A DNA stretch of 64,000 nucleotides from Anaerostipes amylophilus (GCF_025567365.1 NZ_JAOQJG010000001.1:62001-126000), one strand, 5' to 3'. Positions 42,817 through 51,847 are shown, numbered from the stretch's first letter. Program-made: numbers and translations. The notes: a model not told the origin generated them from the letters alone.

Positions 42817-43659
42817 CTATTCGTTAATGAGTGTATTGTCAATAAGTCTTGTCTTTCCGATGTAAACTGCCATAGCCAGCATACATGTTCCTTCTAGTTT
42901 CTCAACTGGTTCCATAGACAATGCGTCAACTGCTTCTACATAGTCAATCTTAGCCATTGGTTCTGTCTCGATATTTTTCTTCATTGCTTCTACGACTTTA
43001 TTTGCATCTTTTTCTGTTTTCGCAAGTTCTTTTCCTAAAGCAACTGTTTTTGATAAGATCAATGCTGCTTTTCTTTCTTCTGGAGAAAGATATGTATTTC
43101 TTGAGCTCTTAGCAAGTCCGTCTTCTTCACGAACGATTGGACATCCGATGATCTCGATATCCATATTCAGATCACGCACCATACGTTTGATAACTGCTAA
43201 CTGCTGTCCGTCTTTCTGTCCAAAATATGCTCTGTCTGGTGTTACGATATTAAAGAATTTATTTACAACAGTACATACTCCTCTAAAATGAATTGGACGT
43301 GTTTTTCCACATAATCCTTCTGTAAGTCCTGTCATATCCACAAATGAGCAGAAATCTTTCTCATACATTTCTTCTGGTTCTGGATGGAAGATTAAATCTA
43401 CTCCTGCACTTTCACATAATGCTGCATCATGATCTAAATCTCTTGGGTATGTTGCAAGGTCTTCTGTTGGTCCAAACTGCATTGGATTTACGAAAATACT
43501 TACAACGACTTTGTCGTTATCTTTTCTTGCTGCATCCATCAGACTTTTATGTCCTTCATGAAGGTATCCCATAGTTGGGACGAAACCAACTGTTAATCCC
43601 TGTTTCTTCCACTCTTTTACCTGTTCTCTGACTTCTTTGACTGTTTCTACGATTTTCAT
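42817..43659 (-). CDS. panC: Pantothenate synthetase
   Basis: PanC joins pantoate and beta-alanine with ATP. The 280-residue protein has VGFVPTMGYLHEGHKSL with the HxGH nucleotide site, VSIFVNPMQFGPTEDLATYPRD, YFGQKDGQQLAVIKRMV, and the KSSRNTYLSPEER loop, all family standards. AAGGAG lies before the start. It is spaced 73 bases from panB, so panB may be followed by a partial processing site, but the strand and pathway order agree with one operon. Confidence 0.96.
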   Translation of the reverse strand: MKIVETVKEVREQVKEWKKQGLTVGFVPTMGYLHEGHKSLMDAARKDNDKVVVSIFVNPMQFGPTEDLATYPRDLDHDAALCESAGVDLIFHPEPEEMYEKDFCSFVDMTGLTEGLCGKTRPIHFRGVCTVVNKFFNIVTPDRAYFGQKDGQQLAVIKRMVRDLNMDIEIIGCPIVREEDGLAKSSRNTYLSPEERKAALILSKTVALGKELAKTEKDANKVVEAMKKNIETEPMAKIDYVEAVDALSMEPVEKLEGTCMLAMAVYIGKTRLIDNTLINE

Positions 43660-43732
43660 TGTTAAAACTCCTTTTTCCCATTTATGTATGAGAATCTATC
43701 TATATAAAATATGTCCTTTATGTTGTCTGTTT

Positions 43733-44560
43733 TTAATATAATTTTTCAATCACATCATCACTGATCGCATATGTATTTTCTGGTCCTGGGAAAGTTCCTT
43801 CTTTGACTGCATTGATATAGTCTTTGACTGCTCCCTGCATCACTTCTCCAACCTGTGCAAACTGTCTTACAAATTTAGGCACAAAGTTTCCATACATTGC
43901 TAACATATCCTGGTATACCAGTACTTGTCCATCACATTCTGGACTTGCTCCGATTCCAATCGTTGGAATATGTACTTTCTTTGTGATAATCGCTGCTAAT
44001 TTCTCTGGAATTCCTTCCAGAACTAACATAAATGCTCCAGCTTTCTCAACTGCCTGTGCTGCTTCGATCAGCTCTTTTGCTGCTTCTTCGCTTTTTCCCT
44101 GTACTCGGAAACCACCAAACATATTAGATGACTGTGGTGTCAGTCCAATGTGGGCACATACTGGGATCTGTGCATTTACGATTGCTTCGATCTGTGGACA
44201 TACGTTTTTTCCACCTTCTAATTTAACCGCTGTACAACCTGTTTCTTTCATAATTCGTCCAGCATTTGCTACCGCATCATATACAGATGTGTGATAAGAT
44301 AAAAATGGCATATCAACTACGATCAGAGCATCTTTTGCTCCTCTTACAACGGCTGCTCCGTGATGGATCATGTCATCAACTGTTACAGGAATCGTTGAGT
44401 CATATCCAAGCATTACCATTCCAAGAGAATCTCCAACTAACATTGTATCGATTCCAGCTTCATCGAATAATTTTGCGGTAGAATAATCATATGCTGTCAG
44501 CATTGTGATCTTTTCTCCGTTATCTTTCATTTTCTGTACTGTGCTTACTGTTGTTTTCAT
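43733..44560 (-). CDS. panB: 3-methyl-2-oxobutanoate hydroxymethyltransferase
   Basis: PanB adds a hydroxymethyl group from methylene-tetrahydrofolate to ketoisovalerate, giving ketopantoate. The 275-residue protein has ITMLTAYDYSTAKLFDEAG, VGDSLGMVMLGYDST (metal ligands), VVDMPFLSYH and VKLEGG, then HIGLTPQSSNMFGGFRVQGK and IGIGASPECDGQVLVYQDML. The ATG overlaps the stop of the DUF2520 gene by four bases (ATGA), a sign of translational coupling. Confidence 0.96.
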   Translation of the reverse strand: MKTTVSTVQKMKDNGEKITMLTAYDYSTAKLFDEAGIDTMLVGDSLGMVMLGYDSTIPVTVDDMIHHGAAVVRGAKDALIVVDMPFLSYHTSVYDAVANAGRIMKETGCTAVKLEGGKNVCPQIEAIVNAQIPVCAHIGLTPQSSNMFGGFRVQGKSEEAAKELIEAAQAVEKAGAFMLVLEGIPEKLAAIITKKVHIPTIGIGASPECDGQVLVYQDMLAMYGNFVPKFVRQFAQVGEVMQGAVKDYINAVKEGTFPGPENTYAISDDVIEKLY

Positions 44561-45405
44561 TTTACTTCCTCCAATACATGTTTCATGTCTGCATAAGAAG
44601 TATCAGGATGACGTGTCTCTGCAAGTTTTATGATCTCTTTTGTCAGAGCACTGTAAGTTTCCTTTTTCTCCTGATCTATGGCATCTAAATGTTTTTGCAC
44701 GGTTTTGATATCATGGCGTTCTACTGGCCCTGTCAGTGCATCACATGTTCCAACATCAAATATATTGTTCATGTTTGTAACTGCCAGTGGTTTCAATGCA
44801 TTCAATGCTGCTTCATCATCAAATCCACATTCATTAAGCAGTTCCTTCGCCTGATTGATCAATCCGACTGCAAGATTAGATGCAAAGACGGCTGCTGCAT
44901 GGTATTTAGGCTTATCTTCGCTTTTTAATCTCACGATGCGATTTGGACAAGCTGACAATAAATCCATGATCTCTTCCATGTGTTCTTCATTTCCTTCCAC
45001 ACTGAATAATGCCTGTGCTAGATCTTCGTATGCAGTTTTTTTACTTTTAAATGGAAACATTGGATGAATAGAGTAACCGTATGCTCCGGTTGCTTCAATT
45101 CCAGAAAGAACAGCTGATCCTAGTGATCCGCTGCAATGACAAATAAACTTTCCTTGTATCGGATAAGTTTTGACTTGTTCCCAGACTGTGCTGATCGCAT
45201 CATCTGGTACTGTTAAAAATAGAACATCACTTTTTGTTAATATTTTATCAATCGATGTTGTAAATATCTTCTGTGTTTGTTTTTCCGTTCCACTTACATT
45301 CGCTTGTGTACGGGTGTAGCACCCTGTGACGAGTATGTTATTGTGTACAAAGTAATCATAAAGAGAGCAGCCTACTTTCCCTGCTCCGATGAATCCTACT
45401 TTCAT
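44557..45405 (-). CDS. DUF2520 Rossmann protein, probable PanG-type ketopantoate reductase
   Basis: A 282-residue dinucleotide-binding protein (MKVGFIGAGKVGCSLYDYF, GxGxxG near residue 7). Two-domain layout with SDVLFLTVPDDAI, a core histidine in HPMFPFKS and a helical DUF2520 C-terminal domain (about 140-275). Members of this family have been shown to be a third ketopantoate reductase type (PanG) in bacteria that lack PanE; its place in front of panB, with a 4-base overlap, fits that. This is an assignment by family and context, not by motif alone. The start at 45405 has AGGTGAT six bases upstream in a hairpin. Confidence 0.82.
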   Translation of the reverse strand: MKVGFIGAGKVGCSLYDYFVHNNILVTGCYTRTQANVSGTEKQTQKIFTTSIDKILTKSDVLFLTVPDDAISTVWEQVKTYPIQGKFICHCSGSLGSAVLSGIEATGAYGYSIHPMFPFKSKKTAYEDLAQALFSVEGNEEHMEEIMDLLSACPNRIVRLKSEDKPKYHAAAVFASNLAVGLINQAKELLNECGFDDEAALNALKPLAVTNMNNIFDVGTCDALTGPVERHDIKTVQKHLDAIDQEKKETYSALTKEIIKLAETRHPDTSYADMKHVLEEVK

Positions 45406-45411
45406 ACATGT

Positions 45412-45435
45412 ATCACCTGCTTTCTTGCGGGTGAT
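45412..45435 (-). promoter_or_regulatory. Leader hairpin that covers the ribosome site of the pan operon
   Basis: Minus strand stem formed by 45435-45428 with 45419-45412 (one C-A mismatch) and a loop of A/G. The SD AGGTGAT of the first pan gene is inside the downstream arm. It could limit translation initiation. A second stem (GGTAT with ATACC, just upstream) is also possible. No match to a known riboswitch was established. Confidence 0.45.
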
Positions 45436-45494
45436 GTTCTAAGTTAAATTGATTTGCCGGTATGATTTCTTTCAAGAATACCATCCAGATGTTA

Positions 45495-45523
45495 ACTATA
45501 ACACCCGTGTGGGGAAATAGCAA
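45495..45523 (-). promoter_or_regulatory. Promoter of the pan operon
   Basis: TTGCTA (45518-45523) and TATAGT (45495-45500) on the minus strand, 17-base spacer, about 90 bases before the first start codon. Confidence 0.65.
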
Positions 45524-45715
45524 GTATAATTTTGATTTGTTGATAGTGTTGCATGTATGAGTCAGAAAGAACAAGAGAAGAAATATTTATAAGAATAAAG
45601 GGTGACACTCAACATACACACCACTTAAGTTTTCCAATCTTGTAATTATCCACACTTTAGACTTCAGGTATATGATAAAAAATAAATAAGCAACCGAAAG
45701 TGATGCATTGGAATT

Positions 45716-46510
45716 TTAAGACAACAACATTCTATCGTTTGCAAATTCTCCGCCGCTGGCTTCTTCGAATTTCTGCAATAAATCTGCTACCTTAAGCTTC
45801 TTCTTTTCTTCCCCTTTCACATCATAAATGATCTTTCCATCGCTCATCATGATCAGGCGGTTTCCGATATTGATCGCATCTTTCATATTATGTGTTACCA
45901 TCATTGTTGTAAGATTATCTCTGGCTACGATCTTCTCTGTGATGTCTAGTACTTTCTTCGCAGTCTTTGGATCAAGGGCTGCTGTGTGTTCGTCTAATAA
46001 TAGCAGGCTTGGTTTCTTTAGTGTTGCCATAAGCAGTGTCAATGCCTGTCTCTGACCTCCGGATAATAGTCCTACTTTGGATGTCATTCGATCTTCTAGT
46101 CCTAAGTCGAGCATTTGTAATTTTTCTTTAAACATTTCTTTTTCTTTTTTTGTGATTCCCCAGCTTAGGCCTCTTTTCTTTCCTCTACGGTTTGCCATTG
46201 CCATGTTTTCTTCAATCTGCATACCTGCTGCCGTTCCCATCATTGGGTCCTGGAATACTCTTCCTAACATGTAGGCACGTTTGTATTCTGGAAGATCTGA
46301 AATATCCTTGCCATCTAGAATGATCGTTCCTTGATCGATCGGATAGACTCCTGCTACCATGTTGAGTGTTGTAGATTTTCCGGCCCCATTTCCTCCGATG
46401 ATCGTTACGAAGTCCCCAGGATCTAAGTGAAGATTGACTCCATTTAATGCTTTTTTCTCATTAATCGTTCCTTTATTAAATGTTTTATGTACATTTTTAA
46501 TTTCTAACAT
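45716..46510 (-). CDS. Trp-type ABC importer, ATP-binding subunit
   Basis: A 264-residue ABC ATPase with IGGNGAGKSTTLN (Walker A), LSGGQRQALTLLMA (signature), PSLLLLDEHTAALDPKTA (Walker B) and MVTHNMKDAI (switch). It follows a branched-chain-amino-acid-type permease and a PF04392-type lipoprotein, which matches the TrpXYZ-like importers of Firmicutes. It ends 310 bases from the pan operon. The substrate is likely an aromatic amino acid; proof is lacking. The Q-loop spans FQDPMMGT. Confidence 0.88.
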   Translation of the reverse strand: MLEIKNVHKTFNKGTINEKKALNGVNLHLDPGDFVTIIGGNGAGKSTTLNMVAGVYPIDQGTIILDGKDISDLPEYKRAYMLGRVFQDPMMGTAAGMQIEENMAMANRRGKKRGLSWGITKKEKEMFKEKLQMLDLGLEDRMTSKVGLLSGGQRQALTLLMATLKKPSLLLLDEHTAALDPKTAKKVLDITEKIVARDNLTTMMVTHNMKDAINIGNRLIMMSDGKIIYDVKGEEKKKLKVADLLQKFEEASGGEFANDRMLLS

Positions 46511-46526
46511 AACTTTGCCCCTCTTT

Positions 46527-47420
46527 CTATGCTGGTGTCCTGCGGTGTGAATATTTTGATTTGAGAGCAGGAATACCGAGTGCTAATGCTACGATGATCG
46601 CTGTGAATAATTTCATATCATCGGTACTTAATCCGAAATGTAAAACAAGTGAGATGATCATACGATATACCATTGCTCCTCCGATCAGTGATGCAAGGAT
46701 ATAAGCAAAGTTAAAACGTTTTCCAAAGATAACTTCTCCGATTACAATGGATGCAAGACCAATTACAATAGATCCTGTTCCCATTTTGATATCTCCGTAT
46801 CCTTGGTTCTGGGCTACTAAAGCTCCAGATACTGAGATCAGTCCATTAGAAATCACCAATCCTAACACTTTGGATGTATCTGTATTGCCCCCTAAAGCAC
46901 GTACCATAAATTCATTGTTTCCTGTTGCCCTAAGTGCACATCCGATCTCTGTTCCAAAAAACCAGTACAGAGCTGCGATCACAATGGCTCCAATAATGAC
47001 TCCAACTACCAATGTTGCCAGTGTCTGATCTACTCCTAACAGATCCATTACCTTTGTAAATGCAGTGTCTTCTCCAAGTAATGAAACATTTGGTCCTCCC
47101 ATAACTCTGATATTAACGGACCATAATGCGATCATTGTTAAAATACCTGCTAAGATCGCAGGGATCATAAGTTTCGTGTGCAGCCAGCCTGTAACAAGTC
47201 CTGCTAACATTCCTCCTACAAGTGCAAATAATAATGTTACAAATGGATTGACTCCCCTTGTAATAAGGATTGCACTGATACATCCACCGAGTGCAAATGT
47301 TCCATCGCAGGATAAGTCTGCGATATCTAAGATCCTAAATGTAATATAAACTCCCAGTGCCATGATTCCCCATAATGTTCCTTGGGCTAATGCACTATAA
47401 AGATTTGTAATTAATGCCAT
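46527..47420 (-). CDS. Trp-type ABC importer, permease subunit
   Basis: A 297-residue membrane permease with about eight helices and the LivH-like fold; DIADLSCDGTFALGGCISAILI near residue 31-52 and GCALRATGNNEFMVRALGGNTD near 176-197 (the EAA-like coupling loop) are diagnostic. KRFNFAYILASLIGGAMVYR follows near 243. It sits between substrate-binding lipoprotein and ATPase genes on one strand. Confidence 0.9.
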   Translation of the reverse strand: MALITNLYSALAQGTLWGIMALGVYITFRILDIADLSCDGTFALGGCISAILITRGVNPFVTLLFALVGGMLAGLVTGWLHTKLMIPAILAGILTMIALWSVNIRVMGGPNVSLLGEDTAFTKVMDLLGVDQTLATLVVGVIIGAIVIAALYWFFGTEIGCALRATGNNEFMVRALGGNTDTSKVLGLVISNGLISVSGALVAQNQGYGDIKMGTGSIVIGLASIVIGEVIFGKRFNFAYILASLIGGAMVYRMIISLVLHFGLSTDDMKLFTAIIVALALGIPALKSKYSHRRTPA

Positions 47421-47517
47421 TTTCTACCTCTTTTCTAAATGCACAGAAGTGCCTCCCGCAAATCGGAAGACACTTCCTGATCTTCTTGTAATCTTACATG
47501 CAAGAAAATCTTATTTA

Positions 47518-48525
47518 TTATTCTTTATCTGTCTTTTTCTGTGTTGTTACCATCTTAGCTTCTTTTTTTAACTTCTCTGGAATCTTAATTCCTAATGTCT
47601 TTACTGTGTCTTTATTGATGATCAGATCCGCATTTTCCTGATATTCAATTGGCATATCTTTTGGTTCAGCTTTTCCTTCTAAGATCTTTACTGCCTGCTT
47701 TGCTGTCTGCTGTCCTAACTTGTAGTAGTTAACTCCGTATGTTGCAAGTCCTCCACCTGTACACATTCCTTCTTCAGCTACGATAAATGGAATCTTAGCT
47801 TCATTTGCTACCATGGATACTGTATTGATTCCTGCTGCGATCATGTTGTCTGTTGGTGAATAGATTGCATCAACTTTACCTTTTAAGGATTCTACAACCT
47901 GACGGATCTCACTGGATTCTGATACTGTTGCATCGATTGTTTTTAATCCTAATTTCTTTGCTTCTTTCTTCGCAAGTCCTACCTGGAATTTGGAGTTTGC
48001 TTCTGCAGAACAATATAACATTGCAACTTTCTTTGCATTTGGAATTAATTCTTTTAATAGATTCATCTGTTTTGCTACTGGTGTTAAATCTGATGTTCCA
48101 GATACGTTTGTTCCTGGTTTTTTATTTGATTTCACCAGTTTGGCATCGGCTGGATCTGTAACAGCTGTTACTAAAATCGGAATATCTTTTGATTCATTGG
48201 CCATTGCCTGTGCTGCTGGTGTTGCGATCGCTAATACAAGATCGCACTTATCTGTGACAAATTGTTTGGCAATTGTCTGACAATTTGACTGTTCATTCTG
48301 TGCGTTCTTATATTCAATCTTGATCTTGTCTCCGTCTTTATATCCAGCTTTCTCAAGACCATCCTTAAACCCTTTGTAAGATGCATCTAAAGCATCATGT
48401 TCTACTAACTGAACGACTCCGATCTTCTTCTGGTCTGAACTGTCTTTCTTGCTTGAGCAACCAACCATTGTGGATAATGCTAATGCAGCAACTAATCCTG
48501 TTGCCATGACTTTCTTTAATCTCAT
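47518..48525 (-). CDS. ABC transporter substrate-binding lipoprotein (PF04392 / TrpX-like)
   Basis: A 335-residue lipoprotein. The signal peptide ends in a lipobox (LSTMVGCSS, Cys23), so it is anchored outside the membrane. The binding fold follows, with IGVVQLVEHDALDASYKGF, LVLAIATPAAQAMANESKDIPILVTAVTDPADAKLV, VSGTSDLTPVAKQMNLLKELIPNAKKVAMLYC, YSPTDNMIAAGINTV and EEGMCTGGGLATYGVNYYKLG, matching the tryptophan/tyrosine-type binding proteins. AGGAGGAG precedes the ATG, and a near-consensus promoter is at 48613-48641. Confidence 0.9.
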   Translation of the reverse strand: MRLKKVMATGLVAALALSTMVGCSSKKDSSDQKKIGVVQLVEHDALDASYKGFKDGLEKAGYKDGDKIKIEYKNAQNEQSNCQTIAKQFVTDKCDLVLAIATPAAQAMANESKDIPILVTAVTDPADAKLVKSNKKPGTNVSGTSDLTPVAKQMNLLKELIPNAKKVAMLYCSAEANSKFQVGLAKKEAKKLGLKTIDATVSESSEIRQVVESLKGKVDAIYSPTDNMIAAGINTVSMVANEAKIPFIVAEEGMCTGGGLATYGVNYYKLGQQTAKQAVKILEGKAEPKDMPIEYQENADLIINKDTVKTLGIKIPEKLKKEAKMVTTQKKTDKE

Positions 48526-48612
48526 ATTTTTCTCCTCCTTAATATCGTTCCCGATTGTATTCCTTGACTTTAAACTTCTGAACTTTAAAACTTCAACGCT
48601 TTTATGTACTAA

Positions 48613-48641
48613 ATTGTAGCACTATGATTTTGTGTCGTCAA
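48613..48641 (-). promoter_or_regulatory. Promoter of the Trp-type ABC importer operon
   Basis: TTGACG (48636-48641) and TACAAT (48613-48618) on the minus strand with 17 bases between. The leader to the ATG (about 80 bases) holds two GAAGTTT-AAAGT-type repeats (about 48563-48596). Confidence 0.75.
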
Positions 48642-48730
48642 GCTAATTTTATTGCTTTATATGGTACATCATATTCCATACAATCTAATATCAATTATTT
48701 TATACGCATATTTCTTTATTTCTATGCAAA

Positions 48731-48766
48731 AAAGGATGAAAGATTTCCCAAATTCTTTCATCCTTT
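48731..48766 (-). terminator. Terminator after malQ
   Basis: A 13-bp stem (48731-48743 with 48754-48766) with a 10-base loop, bounded by A and T runs, 18 bases after the malQ stop. Confidence 0.85.
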
Positions 48767-48784
48767 TTCTTCTATCAATTTCTT

Positions 48785-50218
48785 CTATTGCTGTGCTTCT
48801 TCGGCTGCTTTCTTCGCATTCTCTTCTGCAACTGTACGATATTTTATTGTCAGTGTTCTGATCAGTTCTTTTAACTCATCTGTTAACTGCTCTTCTTTCA
48901 CTCTCCACTCCCAGTTACCACCTACCGTAGATGGTGTGTTGATCCTTGCTTCATTTCCTAATCCAAGATAATCCTGAAGTGGGATGATCACCATATCGCT
49001 TCGACTCTCTAATGCAAGAGAAATCAAGTCTAAATGTACAGTTCCTGTTCTCTCGATCGTACTGTATTTTAAATAATGCTCTAAGAATTTCTTATCATCT
49101 TCTGATAATGTTTCGTACCATCCAACAACCGTATCATTGTCATGTGTTCCTGTGTATACAACACTATTTTCTTTGTATTTATGTGGAAGATAGATGCTGT
49201 CATCATATGCTCCAAATGCAAATTCCAGAACATTCATTCCTGGGAATCCTGTGTCATCTAACAGTTTGTGAACACTGTCTGTTAAAAATCCTAAGTTCTC
49301 TGCAATAACCTTCTTGTCTCCAAGTTGTTCCTTCATTGCTTCAAAGAACTCAATTCCTGGACCTTTGACCCATTCTCCATTGACTGCTGTTTCATCTTCT
49401 GCCGGAATCTCGAAATACTCGTCAAATCCTCTGAAATGATCTAAGCGTAATACATCATATAGCATGAAGTTATGACATAGTCTGTTCATCCACCATTCGT
49501 AGTTTGTCTTCTTATGATATTCCCAATCATAGACTGGATTAGACCATACCTGTCCATCTTCTGCAAATGCATCTGGAGGGCATCCTCCAACAACAGTTGG
49601 CTTTCCTTCTTCATCAACTTTAAATAATTCTTTGTGATATGTAAAGGCTGTTCCGTCCAAGGCTACATAGAATGGAAGATCTCCTACGATCTGAATTCCT
49701 TTATCATTGGCGTATTTCTTTAACTTGAGCCATTGTTTATGGAAATAATATTGACAAAAAGCGAAATAACTCTCTGGCAATTTACTCTTTTTCTTGCTCA
49801 TATACTCTGTATATTCTCCAAGCCAGTACTCATTGTCTTTGACAAATTTCTTATACTCTTCGTCTGGATGGAATCTGAAATAAGCCTTTCTTAATAGTTT
49901 TCTATGATTCTGTCTTACTGTATCATAGTCAACTTTCCCCTGATTTTCTTCCTTGATCGATTCGAGTTCCTTTTTCTTAAGCAGTCCTTCTTCAAGTAGT
50001 TGTTCTAAGTCAATATAGTATGCACTTCCTGCAAAACTTGAAAACGAAAGATAAGGAGAATTTCCTGCTCCGATCGTTCCTAATGGAAGGATCTGCCAGT
50101 AGTTCTGGCCTGCTTCTTCTAAAAAGTCTACAAATTTATATGCTTCTTTTGAAAAGCATCCGATTCCGTAATCTGATGGTAAACTAAATATTGGTAATAA
50201 TATTCCACTTGTTTTCAT
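48785..50218 (-). CDS. malQ: 4-alpha-glucanotransferase (amylomaltase)
   Basis: MalQ moves alpha-1,4-glucan segments between maltodextrins (GH77). The 477-residue protein has SGILLPIFSLPSDYGIGCF at the start, WQILPLGTIGAGNSPYLSFSSFAGS, VGDLPFYVALD with conserved Asp, VLRLDHFRGFDEYFEIP holding the catalytic Asp nucleophile (near 265), and VIAENLGFLTDSV with the Glu acid/base (near 314), then GTHDNDTVVGWY. AGGAG lies ten bases before the ATG. The gene stands alone, with no glycogen phosphorylase nearby. Confidence 0.95.
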   Translation of the reverse strand: MKTSGILLPIFSLPSDYGIGCFSKEAYKFVDFLEEAGQNYWQILPLGTIGAGNSPYLSFSSFAGSAYYIDLEQLLEEGLLKKKELESIKEENQGKVDYDTVRQNHRKLLRKAYFRFHPDEEYKKFVKDNEYWLGEYTEYMSKKKSKLPESYFAFCQYYFHKQWLKLKKYANDKGIQIVGDLPFYVALDGTAFTYHKELFKVDEEGKPTVVGGCPPDAFAEDGQVWSNPVYDWEYHKKTNYEWWMNRLCHNFMLYDVLRLDHFRGFDEYFEIPAEDETAVNGEWVKGPGIEFFEAMKEQLGDKKVIAENLGFLTDSVHKLLDDTGFPGMNVLEFAFGAYDDSIYLPHKYKENSVVYTGTHDNDTVVGWYETLSEDDKKFLEHYLKYSTIERTGTVHLDLISLALESRSDMVIIPLQDYLGLGNEARINTPSTVGGNWEWRVKEEQLTDELKELIRTLTIKYRTVAEENAKKAAEEAQQ

Positions 50219-50318
50219 TGAATAAATTCTCCTAATTTTTTCTCATGATGCAATATAGTATATCACAAAACATACTCCTTGAACAGAAGTGCCCTTGTAC
50301 TTAATTTAGTTCTATGGC

Positions 50319-51473
50319 TTATTTCTGGCTTTCTTCTGCAACAGCTTTTGCTACAGCTTTGCATACTCTCTCATCGAAAGCTCCTGGAATAATATATTCT
50401 TCATTTAATTCATCATCACTGATAATACTTGCGATTGCTCTTGCTGCTGCCATCTTCATCTCTTCTGTGATCTGTCCGGCTCTTGCATCTAAGGCTCCTC
50501 TGAAGATTCCTGGGAATACTAATACGTTGTTGATCTGGTTCGGGAAGTCAGATCTTCCTGTTGCGATCACCCTTGCTCCACCTTTTTTCGCTTCATCTGG
50601 CATGATCTCTGGTGTTGGGTTTGCCATTGCGAAGATGATCGCATCGTCTGCCATTGTAGATACCATCTCAGCTGTTACGATATTTGGTGCGGAAACTCCG
50701 ATAAATACATCTTTATCTTTGATGATCTCCGTTAATGGACCTGTCTGTTTATCTTTGTTTGTGATCTCTGCCATCTCTTTCTGGGCTGGGTTCATCCAGT
50801 CTTCTCCTGGGCATAATGCACCTTTCTGATCAACTAATACTACATTTCCAGCTCCGAACTGTAATAATAATTTACAGATAGAGATTCCTGCAGATCCTGC
50901 TCCGTTGATCACGATGTTGGCATCTTCCATTTTCTTTCCGACAAATTTTAAGGCATTTAATAATCCGGCTGCTACAACAATGGCTGTTCCATGCTGGTCA
51001 TCATGGAAAACTGGGATGTCTAATTCTTCTTTTAAGCGGCGTTCAATTTCAAAACATCTTGGTGCGGAAATATCTTCTAAATTAATACCACCGAAACATG
51101 GTGCGATATTTTTGACTGTCTTGATGATCTCTTCTGTGTCTTTTGTATCAAGACAGATTGGAAATGCATCGATATCTGCAAATTCTTTAAATAAAAGGGC
51201 TTTTCCTTCCATAACAGGCATCGCTGCTTCTGGCCCGATATCTCCAAGTCCTAATACAGCTGTTCCGTCAGATACGACAGCGACTAAATTTCCTTTTGCT
51301 GTATAGCGGTATACATCTTCTTTATTATCACGGATCTTACGACAAGGTTCTGCAACTCCTGGTGTGTAAGCTGTGCTTAGGTCATCTCTTGTCTTTACTG
51401 TTACTTTAGAACGTACTGCGATCTTTCCTTTATTTTTTTCGTGCATTTCTAATGCCAGTTTGTTGTAATCCAT
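50319..51473 (-). CDS. NAD(P)-dependent malic enzyme
   Basis: This enzyme oxidatively decarboxylates malate to pyruvate. The 384-residue protein has TPGVAEPCRKI, AVVSDGTAVLGLGDIGPEAAMPVMEGKA, LDTKDTEEII, INLEDISAPRCFEIE (metal site) and FHDDQHGTAIVVAAGLLNAL, then a Rossmann NAD domain with NGAGSAGISICKLLL and GVSAPNIVTAEMVSTM. The start is 51473, with AAAGGAG nine bases before; the longer open frame to 51650 reads into the tRNA-Gly gene and is not coding. The gene has its own promoter after the tRNA terminator. Length matches the short prokaryotic form. Confidence 0.94.
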   Translation of the reverse strand: MDYNKLALEMHEKNKGKIAVRSKVTVKTRDDLSTAYTPGVAEPCRKIRDNKEDVYRYTAKGNLVAVVSDGTAVLGLGDIGPEAAMPVMEGKALLFKEFADIDAFPICLDTKDTEEIIKTVKNIAPCFGGINLEDISAPRCFEIERRLKEELDIPVFHDDQHGTAIVVAAGLLNALKFVGKKMEDANIVINGAGSAGISICKLLLQFGAGNVVLVDQKGALCPGEDWMNPAQKEMAEITNKDKQTGPLTEIIKDKDVFIGVSAPNIVTAEMVSTMADDAIIFAMANPTPEIMPDEAKKGGARVIATGRSDFPNQINNVLVFPGIFRGALDARAGQITEEMKMAAARAIASIISDDELNEEYIIPGAFDERVCKAVAKAVAEESQK

Positions 51474-51522
51474 TTTTGTATCTCCTTTATGGTATGATGT
51501 TTCAGATTTTTGTTCTTTTATT

Positions 51523-51551
51523 ATTGTATCATAACATAATTTGATTGACCA
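51523..51551 (-). promoter_or_regulatory. Promoter of malic enzyme
   Basis: TGGTCA (51546-51551) and TACAAT (51523-51528) on the minus strand, 17-base spacer, 50 bases before the start codon. Confidence 0.5.
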
Positions 51552-51592
51552 TGTTTTTAAAAATATGGTATAATAGAAAATTACAATAAAAA

Positions 51593-51617
51593 AAGAAGAA
51601 TGCATAACATTCTTCTT
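51593..51617 (-). terminator. Terminator of the tRNA-Phe/tRNA-Gly transcript
   Basis: A 10-bp perfect stem (51593-51602 with 51608-51617) with a 5-base loop and a run of at least seven T on the minus strand, 8 bases after tRNA-Gly. Confidence 0.9.
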
Positions 51618-51625
51618 AATAAAAG

Positions 51626-51696
51626 AGCGGGTGATGGGAATCGAACCCACGTGATCAGCTTGGAAGGCTGGAGTTCTACCATTGAACTACACCCGC
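51626..51696 (-). tRNA. tRNA-Gly (anticodon TCC)
   Basis: A 71-nt cloverleaf on the minus strand: 7-bp acceptor, D stem (GTTCAATGGTAGAAC region), anticodon stem with loop CTTCCAA (anticodon TCC), and the GGTTCGATTCC T arm. Discriminator U, as expected for glycine. CCA is not encoded. It is the second tRNA of a two-gene transcript. Confidence 0.95.
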
Positions 51697-51702
51697 ATAC
51701 AA

Positions 51703-51775
<73 letters not shown>

Positions 51776-51809
51776 AGTTAAGTTGTTGTCTCATTTCTGC
51801 GACTTCTAT

Positions 51810-51838
51810 ACTTTATCATATTCCTCGTGTCTTGGCAA
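51810..51838 (-). promoter_or_regulatory. Promoter of the tRNA pair
   Basis: TTGCCA (51833-51838) and TAAAGT (51810-51815) on the minus strand with a 17-base spacer, about 35 bases before tRNA-Phe. A GC-bearing segment just downstream of the -10 may be a stringent discriminator. Confidence 0.5.
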
Positions 51839-51847
51839 GCTTTTTTT

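Larger units (their letters stand above)
45406..45715. other. Gene-free stretch holding pan operon promoter and leader
   Basis: About 310 bases between the pan operon and the ABC importer. The half next to the pan operon contains a promoter (45495-45523) and a leader of about 80 bases with hairpins. In the half next to the importer (45524-45715) I see no ORF, tRNA or clear terminator. Confidence 0.6.

Noticed and set aside
48526..48700. T-box or tryptophan riboswitch-like leader for the Trp-type importer
   Set aside because: The leader is only about 80 bases and has no T-box hallmark or Trp-rich leader peptide.
51474..51650. N-terminal extension of the malic enzyme open frame up to 51650
   Set aside because: The extra 59 codons read through the tRNA-Gly gene, its terminator and the malic enzyme promoter, and a good AAAGGAG site fits the ATG at 51473.
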